Shown here piece by piece: positions 56,596 to 64,000 of a stretch of DNA of 64,000 bases (within the stretch, counting starts at the first letter, position 1; every line of letters starts with the position of its first letter). The DNA comes from Acholoe squamosa (taxonomy: Eukaryota; Annelida; Polychaeta; Phyllodocida; Polynoidae): assembly GCA_949317995.1 (NCBI GenBank), contig OX439037.1, positions 54,036,080 to 54,100,079 on the forward strand. The letters run 5' to 3'. A program made the position numbers and the translations under genes. The notes under the pieces are model-generated. The model had not been told where the DNA came from, did not search any database, and worked only from the letters and a program-made list of their open reading frames with translations.

Positions 56596-57437
56596 ATGGA
56601 CAACAGTGAGACCCTACCAAAGGAGCCAGCCCCACAACGTATCCCTACATCTCCAGACAGAGATCAGCAAGAAGCCACCAATACACAGTACACCACCCCG
56701 ATAGACTCCTCGCCAGATACACTCCAACTGGACACAGACGTACACATAAACAAACACCTGTGAGTTCAAACACCTTACCTTTTTCGTCCACTATAGTGGA
56801 CACCAACACAGGTGCACATACCAGCACACCAGCAGGAGCCCCACCGCCAGGTTTAAACCTCACCCTACCTGGTTATTCACCCTCAGAATCACCACCCCTA
56901 AGATTAGGTAGCCTTCAAAGTACCACATACAGCACGCCTGAAAATCAATCACCTGAGCACCTCCACCTAGATAGCCATCTAGAAGAAAGATCCAATAGCC
57001 TGCAGGACGCCCTGGAAGCTGCTAGACAGTCATCTTCATCCAGCACTGATTCTGGTCCACAGTGTACACCAGACCTAAGTTGGGAAAACCTCACTGTACC
57101 AGATATCCAAGCCCACCCATCAGTAGCAGACGGTTACTGGAGGAGCAGGTTAGACTCAGCAATCCACAGGTGGAGAGAAAACAGACTCAACACAGGACGT
57201 GCACAGCAAGTACCCACCGGCGCTACACCAAGCTACCAGTGTGGTGAGAGCCCCTCTGTTTTCCTAGATAGGATAAACCGTATTTTAGAACAGCAGTGGC
57301 AAGACAGCTCCAACCTCACCAATTTGCTAAGGCCTCACCAAAACCCACAGCCTGATAGCAACCCACCTGGCCTTATTACTCCTACTCCACTTCTGAGGAA
57401 GACAAGGCGACACCTCCAGTACCAAATTCATCCCTGA
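56596..57437 (+). pseudogene. Retroelement leader / first gag-like frames
   Basis: ATG at 56596 opens 55 codons to a TGA at 56761. From about 56760 a second frame runs open to 57437 (Pro/Ser/Thr-rich, then a helical YWRSRLDSAIHRWRENR segment). A third frame is open from about 57358. The changes of frame without intervening start codons suggest indels in a once longer frame, or an extra 5' gene. Confidence 0.5.
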
Positions 57438-59314
57438 GCACGCCACCAAGGGCCAGATCCTTTGAAAGGCCATACCCCACCCATAGGCCCAGGAGAAGGG
57501 TACAATCATCCTCCCCTCACAGGCCAAATACATCTGTATTCTACAGACTTCAAAGAAGCCTGGACTCTGCAGCTAGAAGAGGCAACCTTGTGGCTACTAC
57601 TCCCATCCTACACAGACGCAGTCACATCCCCGCCCACTCACAAACAGAATCCACTTCAAAAGAAGACACAGAAGTAACCTTCCCCCACCTACACAGAGCA
57701 CCTGCCTATCAAAACATGGCCACTGCAGCCCCACCCCCAGAGTACAACCAGGATGACATGACCAGGAACATAGTCAGAGAATGCACTCAGGCAGTCAACG
57801 ACTCCCTCTCCAACCTTTTGACAGGACAAATGAACTTATTGTCTGCTGAAATAAAAAGGATTGGAGACGACTCCTCCCGCCAACTGTCAAGGATAAATGA
57901 CAGATTGAATGACATGGACACCTGGAAATCACACCTGGAAAATGACATTGGCCACATACAAAGAAGGGCAGCTCAAGACAATGCTGATGTCCTGAGAAGG
58001 TCTGAAATATCGTCAGCCAATCTGTCTGACAGAATCAACAGAAACATTGATGGAATGAGAACTGAAATATTCAGGGCTATTGACAGGACAAGATCACCCC
58101 CCAACCAAAGCCAAAACAGCCCATTCTCACCCACCAACACTAGGCTACCCCCCTCAGGCCAACCTTCACATGCTATGAGCACCTCTACCAGAACGCCAAC
58201 ATCATTGCCAGTAGGGTACAGGCTCGGCCCCCCAAGCGTTTTCCAAAATACAGCCCGCACCATAGCGACAAGTGCCACGCCCACCCAACAAGGCGCGACA
58301 CATGCAGGTTTTGGCAGTTCGACCACAACCCACCAGATGGCGCCCTCTACCACTCGCCCATTACCGGTAGCCGCCACATCATTTTCAGATCTTTTTTTTT
58401 CAGATACTAGGATTGCCACTCAAGAGGACCTAGTCGAAAACCCTGACTACAGGGAGTGGCTTGACCGTGCCATGAAGGAGGTTAAGCAACTCTTTGCCCT
58501 CAGCGAGCAGCGAGACCTCTCGAAAGCGGAACATAACCGCCTGGAATTCCTTGTATCGGAATTAAGACAGGCGGAACGTTCAAAACAGCAGGCGGAGATA
58601 AACAGAATGGTGGGGGCTATCGACGATATCTCGAAAGTAGATTCGAGGCCGCGTCGGACCCAACCCGTTCCTTCGATGCCGCGCACCGATGGTCTAAGTG
58701 GAGTGAACGGACAGTTTTCGACCCCTACCACAGCCCAACAACATGTCGATCCTCCTAAGTATAGGGATATCAGGTTCGAGGCTTCACATTTGAGTGATGC
58801 TGAGACCGGTAACCCTTGGGGGATGAATCATAGTCGTGCAGACACGACTATGAGGAACATGGGGATGGATCATCAAATACCTAGAAGAGGTACAACATTC
58901 GCACTTGATCAGGTCAGGAGATCAAGCAGAATGTTTGAAAATACCTCTATCGGGCACGAACCGGCCCGAACTAGGTCAGTCAAGTGCCCTCCATTTACAT
59001 GGAAGGATGATTGGCTCCGTTGGTACCACGGATTCAATCATGTCCGTCGAGTAAATGTGTGGACCTCGAGTATGGCATTAGCTCAACTCCTCATGCTACT
59101 CCAGAACGGCCCCGCAGCTGATACTGTGTGGTTGTGGGAGGAGCATGGAGATGGGACTCTGGATGGGCTGGTCGACATGGTAACAGAAGCCATGACCTCT
59201 AGCCTGCAAGACCCCATTGTCACGATGGAGAAGAGACGCCAAGGCAAGAACGAAAGCATTAGAGCTTATGGCTTTGCTTTAAGACGTCTACCCAGGTGTG
59301 GACTTCTCGGTTGA
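57358..59314 (+). pseudogene. Gag-like frame, main part
   Basis: Open from about 57358 to 59314, the largest frame of the element. Pro-rich start, long amphipathic region (NLLTGQMNLLSAEIKRIGDD and following coiled-coil type helices), Ser/Thr/Pro-rich linker, then a capsid-like part (CPPFTWKDDWLRWYHGFNHV, MVTEAMTSSLQDP, KNESIRAYGFALRR). The frame ends prematurely just where the capsid homology continues in the next frame, so a small indel lies near 59280-59300. Confidence 0.7.
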
Positions 59315-59840
59315 ATGGCTGATAACCAAAGTCAACCAGTTGTTCATAGGAGGATTGTATGACACAGATTTACAACAAGACGTGCTTCGGGAGTGGCGCA
59401 CTTACATGTCCCTCAAGGATCTCATGGACTTGGCAGATGAGTTGTGGAAACGACAACTTCTGCCGAAGTTGGTGAATCCTACCTCGACATTGTCGGTGTT
59501 GGCCGACGCCGCTTTGGTCGAGGAGGGGCAGGGGGAGGTGTCCTCATACTCGAAGCCCGTGGCAGGGAGTAAGACTAAGAAAAGTCAGAAATCCGCTGGT
59601 AAATCAAAAGTGCCAAACAAGGCCTCCAAAACCAAGGTACAGGAACAAACCTTCTCGCTGAGTCAATTAAAGAATTTACTCAGGGTTATCGAGGGAGGGG
59701 ATGTCCCTGCTACTAAATCGGAGAAGCCGAGTACCCCTCCGTCCGACGCCAAGTGTTGGAACTACAAGAAGCAGGGGCATTTTGCATGTACTTGCCCCGA
59801 GCCTATTAAAGGTCTACCACCTGACGCGACGGAAAACTGA
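59298..59840 (+). pseudogene. Gag-like frame, C-terminal part with altered zinc knuckle
   Basis: Continues the capsid-like region (INQ-type helix LFIGGLYDTDLQQDVLREW), then a Lys/Ser-rich stretch and a zinc-knuckle region at 59754-59795. The knuckle reads CWNYKKQGHFACTC: the second Cys of CX2CX4HX4C is Tyr, so metal binding is probably lost. Confidence 0.75.
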
Positions 59841-60561
59841 GGCGGCTCGACGTGGTAATCAAGCTGCCCGACCATCGAAAAGCCAAGGTATCAGCACCTC
59901 TGGCACTCCTGATCAGACGACAGTAGATTCGAAGGAACTAGGTAAGGTCCCGGTAGGGCCGTCCCAGCCCTTTACCACAGCGGCACCGGTTGATCACTGG
60001 TCCGGTTCCAAAGATGTCGGTGTAGAAAAAGCCTCAATGGCCAAGGAACAGGGCGCTGGCAGCACGAACTCCAAGGTCGAGGGTTTGACTGGATCGAAAG
60101 TGAAAGTCGACACCGGGAGAGAAGCCCTGATGCGGCAGCTGGCCAGAGTCTGCGCAACAGAGCTTCCCTCAGATGATCCCTGTCTCTCTTTTCTGAAGAA
60201 GAGAGGGATCGATCTGAGTACTGACGTAGGGTTGAGAATGCTAGCAGGAACCGCCCCCTTGTTGGGGAAACGATGGTACCTGTCTGCAGAGATTCGAGGG
60301 CGTTCTTTGGACTTCCTGATAGATACTGGTGCCAGCCACACCATTGTCTCTCTGGAACTCGCGAGGACGTTAGTAGTGCCGTCAGATAATCTCTACGAGG
60401 GAATAACGGCGTGCACTGCGTCTGGAGCCGAAATGCGGACCTATGGTCGATTGGTTCTACCTCTTAAGGTCGCATCGACCCACTATGTGTTTAGCCCAAT
60501 AGTGGCCGATGTGGCTGACGATGGCATTCGGGGCTCGACTTTGCGGCGTTATACGGTATGA
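59824..60561 (+). pseudogene. Pol frame: protease
   Basis: Aspartic protease of retroelement type. The active-site DTGAS is encoded at 60322 in LDFLIDTGASHTIVSLELA. The frame differs from gag by one step, which may be natural frameshifting or damage. Close to its end (about 60530) homology passes to another frame, an indel. Confidence 0.8.
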
Positions 60562-61031
60562 TCCTTAACCCGAGGACGGGTCAATTGGTCATGACCGAGC
60601 CGACAGAAGAGCACCATCAGTGTAAACTGAAGAGAGTGTCATCGATTGCCTCAGTAGCACAGACCACAAGGATACCAGCCAGACATCGGTGCGATGTACT
60701 GGTGAAATCCGATGGTCTGGAAAGAGATCGACAGGGCATAGTCGAACCCGATCTGAAGACTCTGAGAAGTTTTGGGTTGGTTGGTGAGGCTGCCCTTGTC
60801 AGCAATGTCCGTCGAACAGTGTTTCCCGTCTGTAATCCACTGAATCGAGACATTGTCCTGGAAAAAGGCCAGGTGGTCGGTACCGTACAGTACGCTGACA
60901 CGAACGGTGAATTCTCTTCACCGGAGGTAGGATCTGTGATGATGCGTCTCGAGCAAGAAGCTGCAGACGTCGAGACGGCAGAAATCGCGAGCACCCACAC
61001 GGGGGAGCTCCCTGGGCCAAATCGTGTCTGA
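60558..61031 (+). pseudogene. Pol frame: segment after protease
   Basis: Overlaps the protease frame by 4 bp. Encodes a protease-RT linker (RHRCDVLVKSDGL, ALVSNVRRTVFPVCNPLNRD) ending at TGA. Immediately after this point the sequence jumps to RT thumb/connection homology, with the palm and its YxDD motif absent. Confidence 0.7.
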
Positions 61032-62520
61032 ACAGGGTATAGAAGCCAACCCGGGGAAAATTAGCGACGTAATGACTTGGGCGAGGCCCACTACAGTGAA
61101 GGAAATCCGATCCTTCATTGGTTTTTGTTCCTACTACCGAGAGTTCATCCCGGGGTTCGCGGAACTAGTAAGTCCTTTGCAGGACTTAGTGATCCAAAAA
61201 CCCAAAAGTAGTAGAGGTCATTACGAGGCATTCGCATGGACGGAAAGAGCTGAACATGCTTTTGTCGAGTTAAAACGAAGTTTCAAGGAGACACCTGTGC
61301 TTCGATTCCCCACACCCGATGGTCTTTTTATCTTAGACACTGACGCTAGCAACACGGCGATTGGGGCTGTTCTTTCCAAAGAGCAGGATGGAATGGAGGT
61401 CCCGATCTCGTTTGCTAGCAACACTCTAAGTAAGACACCACGAAACTACTGCACCACCAAAAGAGAACTGTTGGCAGTTGTCTTGTACACCAGGAAGTTT
61501 AGGCACTACCTTTATGGTGGTAATTTCACTATCCGCACCGATCATTCTTCTTTGAAATGGCTCCTGAATTTCAAAGAAGCTGAAGGAATGATGGGTAGGT
61601 GGCTGGCCCACCTTTCGGAGTTCGGTCTCGAAAACTCTAAGATCGAACATCGAAGTGGCGCCAAGCATCTGAATGCCGATGGTCTTAGTCGTATCCCTGT
61701 GCGGCTATGCCAAAGTTCAGATTGCACAGACTGCGGCAGTCACAACGCTGTTTTGGCAGCTGTAGGTAGTTTAGTAGACAGCCGGGTGGGTGTTGCATTT
61801 TGGTCTCTCGATGAACTCATCGATGCTCAGAAAGCGGATGCTGACATCAGACGGGTTGCCGAATGGCTGGTTAAGGGGGCTAAGCCCACTAGGCCTGAGG
61901 TATCAATCGAGAGCGCCGAGGTACGGAAATTAATTGGGCAATGGCCTCTATTAACTTTCCGTGAAGGTTTGTTGTGTTGTTGGAAAGTCGAGGTGGGTCG
62001 TGCGAGACACACGATTCAAGTAGTTGTACCACGCCAACTGAGGGGTGAGGTACTCTCCTTTTGCCACGGACACCGAACAGCGGCACATTTTGGTCGAAAA
62101 CGAACGCTCGAAAAGGTGAAGAGGAGATATTACTGGCCTGGAATGGGGAAGGACATAGGTCGTTGGGTTCGACATTGTCCTACCTGTTGTTTGGTAAAGC
62201 CCGGTGAGGGCATGGGTAAGTCTCCTTTGCACCAAGAGTTGTTCGGGGTGAGATTCGGGAGGATAGCTATGGATATCATCTCGGGATTTGCACCCACGCC
62301 AAACAAGACTACTTGCATGTTAGTAATCCAGGATTACTTCACCAAGTATGTCCGCGCTATTCCCCTACCAAATCACACAGCAGAGACCTGTGCAGAAGCT
62401 TTCGTGGATGAATGGGTCTTGACCTTTGGTGTTCCGTTGCTTCTGCATTCCGACCAAGGTCGAGAATTCGAGTCTCGGCTCTTCTCTGAGATGTGTGAAT
62501 ATTTAACGATTGTAAAATAG
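61024..62520 (+). pseudogene. Pol frame: RT remnant, RNase H, integrase N-terminal and core
   Basis: Starts in the RT C-terminal part (EIRSFIGFCSYYREFIPGFA), then RNase H (FILDTDASNTAIGAVL, KRELLAVVLYTRKFRHYLYG, RTDHSSLKWLL), then integrase: zinc-binding region with HGHRTAAHF and HCPTCCLVK, core with first catalytic Asp at 62272 and second at 62452. A TAG at 62518 interrupts the core before the catalytic Glu. Confidence 0.88.
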
Positions 62521-63348
62521 AGGACCAATCCATACAGGCCGCAGAGCGATGGCCAGGTGGAAAGGTTCAACAGAACACTGATTCAGAGTCTGACTATGTT
62601 GGTAGACAAACATATGGACGACTGGGATGAACAGGCTAAATATGTTGTGTCCGCATATAACAGCTCTGAACACAGTTCTACTGGATGCAGTCCAAATATG
62701 ATGGTATTCGGGGAAGAAATTCTCATGCCAGCAGATGTGATTTTCGGCTCAATCGAGAACCCACTCAAGGTCCCTTGTTCCGATACTTTCGTGGAACAGC
62801 TTCGAGATCGGTTGAGGGAGAGTTACAGCATGGTGAGAGAAAATCTAGGTAAATCTGCGGAACGCCAGAAAGTCGGGTATGACTATGGGCTAAAGCAGAG
62901 AAGATACTCAGTTGGGGAACAGGTGGTGAGGTACCACACCCCCCAAGCAGCTATGAAGCTTGCTCCCAACTGGGATGGGCCGTTCGTAGTGGATTCTGTC
63001 CTCTCTGAGTCGACATTATTACTTCGATCGTCCCGCAGGTGGTTGCAAAAGAGCAATGTTGATAGAGTGCGCCGGTGGTTGGGCGTAGAACTATCACAGA
63101 CTGTCGAGTTGTTGCAGTTGCCACAACTTGATGATGATTCACCTTCTCGTAAGGCCACGAAAAGGGCTAAGTCTGTTTCTGAACGGGTCGAAATAGAGAT
63201 CGAAAGATCGCGACCGGAAGTCCAGTCTAAAAAACAAACTAAGCAGGGTCATCGAAAACGACAGCAAAAGGCTCGAAAACTGAGCGAGGTGGAGGTGTTG
63301 GATGCCAGTAAACCATCAAAGCGGCGCCGTGGTCGACCGGCTCATTGA
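62521..63348 (+). pseudogene. Pol frame: integrase C-terminal part
   Basis: Same reading frame as the preceding part after the TAG. Contains the catalytic Glu at 62560 (SDGQVERFNRTLIQSL), the rest of the core, and the GPY/F-type module (LAPNWDGPFVV). Ends in a basic tail and TGA at 63346. Confidence 0.85.
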
Positions 63349-63765
63349 GATAAGTCGAAAGCATCTAAACAACCTTTGAAGGGACGTCGGAAGCCCCCCT
63401 CGAAGGTGCAAATGACTGAACAAACTTCACATCGAAACGTTTCGATGGAAGTCGGAGATCAGTCACTCCAGACCGGACCTATGACTCAAGCGAGGCTTAA
63501 GCGCCAAGGCTCAAAGGGACGGTCAACAAGTGTCAAGGATGAAAGGAAACCCAGAGCAACCACTCTGGCCCCTACATCCACACCGTCACAAGTGATGGGA
63601 GGCAGACGCCGACGGAAACGGGTTAATAACCTGGTCGGCCCGGCCACATCAAAGGACGGCGAGCCAGGAGGGGGTGATAGTAACCCGCCCCGAGGCTCAA
63701 CACTTGTTCCTACAGTAAAGGTTAAAATCAGGAAAAGTCCTAGATTAAACCCTACTCAGTAATCG
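63349..63765 (+). pseudogene. Basic C-terminal extension frame
   Basis: Continues in the same frame after TGA to 63762. Lys/Arg/Ser/Pro-rich with no domain, similar in composition to the end of the integrase frame, so the TGA may be a late mutation. The stop is followed by sequence with no recognised feature. Confidence 0.5.
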
Positions 63766-64000
63766 ATGTATCGCACAATACTAAACAGCAGCTTTACCAA
63801 CCTGTTTTTTTAATAAGGATTTAAATAACGGGTGCCGTTCTTGGGTAAATCTGTCCGTGGACGTGAAGCCGACGGTGAATAAAAAATTACACGAGAAGTC
63901 ATGCGATTGCCTCTTAGTTTGAGACAATCCGACGCTATAAACATGAAAAACTGGGGCCTCTTATTTTATCGGATTGTGTGGATGGGTTCCCAGCATAGGC
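63766..64000. other. 3' part of element or flank, no feature seen
   Basis: No TGTCAAC start or similarity to the 5' LTR was recognised, so the 3' LTR, if present, lies past the window. No gene seen. Confidence 0.45.

Larger units (their letters stand above)
55993..64000 (+). mobile_element. Ty3/gypsy-type LTR retroelement, defective
   Basis: Order visible: 5' LTR, primer-binding-site region, gag-like frames, protease, RNase H, integrase with GPY/F-type module, basic C-terminal region. That order (integrase after RNase H) is that of the Ty3/gypsy (Metaviridae) group. No 3' LTR appears before the window ends, so the copy continues outside. It is inactive as read: several frame changes, an internal deletion and a stop in integrase. 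Codon use is less AT-rich than the flanks. Confidence 0.9.

Noticed and set aside
57973-58731. Minus-strand frames over the retroelement gag
   Set aside because: Shadows of the plus-strand gag-like frame; no domain.
63766-64000. 3' LTR of the retroelement
   Set aside because: No similarity to 55993-56544 was seen in this stretch.

Overview
The window is animal nuclear DNA. Spliced genes with GT-AG introns, exons of 54-1,805 bp separated by introns of up to 23 kb, several MITE families, a SINE with 12-bp target duplications, a Penelope-like remnant and a Ty3/gypsy-type element all point to a bilaterian. The repeat flavour (many poly-G runs, short MITEs carrying ATAAGRCGCACC-like blocks) suggests a marine invertebrate such as a mollusc, brachiopod or invertebrate deuterostome. 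The phylum cannot be fixed from the sequence alone.

Two protein-coding genes face each other. On the + strand, 7481-45031 holds the 3' eighteen exons that I can trace of a CEP97-like centrosomal gene. They join in frame to 2,010 codons plus stop: the end of the leucine-rich-repeat region, an IQ motif with coiled coil, a fibronectin type III domain, and about 1,200 residues of Ser/Arg/Glu-rich disordered tail. The leucine-rich-repeat exons are not seen and probably lie upstream of the window. On the - strand, 54812-47618 holds thirteen exons of ANAPC2, the cullin-like scaffold of the anaphase-promoting complex. They join in frame to 949 codons plus stop, and the extreme N-terminus is probably missing. 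The stop codons are 2.6 kb apart (convergent).

Layout: 1-7480 is repeat-bearing DNA, probably an upstream CEP97-like intron, with two minisatellites, a 237-bp MITE and a SINE copy. 7481-8045 carries two exons. 8046-31134 would be a 23-kb intron but contains one phase-compatible exon (19203-19334). It also holds a TTAA-flanked MITE, a hAT-like MITE with 8-bp target duplication, a Harbinger-like MITE, a 26-bp tandem repeat, a Penelope-like GIY-YIG fragment, a hammerhead-like motif, a duplicated NRF1/YY1-type promoter-like block and two long hairpins. 31135-45031 is the exon-dense part of the CEP97-like gene. 45032-47617 is the convergent intergenic region. 47618-54812 is ANAPC2. 54880-55640 is an array of one inverted and two direct copies of a dispersed repeat. 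55993 to beyond the window end is a decayed Ty3/gypsy-type LTR retroelement on the + strand, with 5' LTR, broken gag, protease, a deletion removing the reverse-transcriptase palm, RNase H, and an integrase interrupted by a stop.

The two host genes act at different points of cell division (centriole capping/ciliogenesis and APC/C ubiquitylation). Their adjacency looks incidental. The most unusual features are the long CEP97-FN3 architecture, a recurring class of hairpins with three-base loops and conserved tandem G.A mismatches, the hammerhead-like core near the Penelope remnant, and a hAT insertion whose empty site is preserved in a paralogous repeat in the same window.
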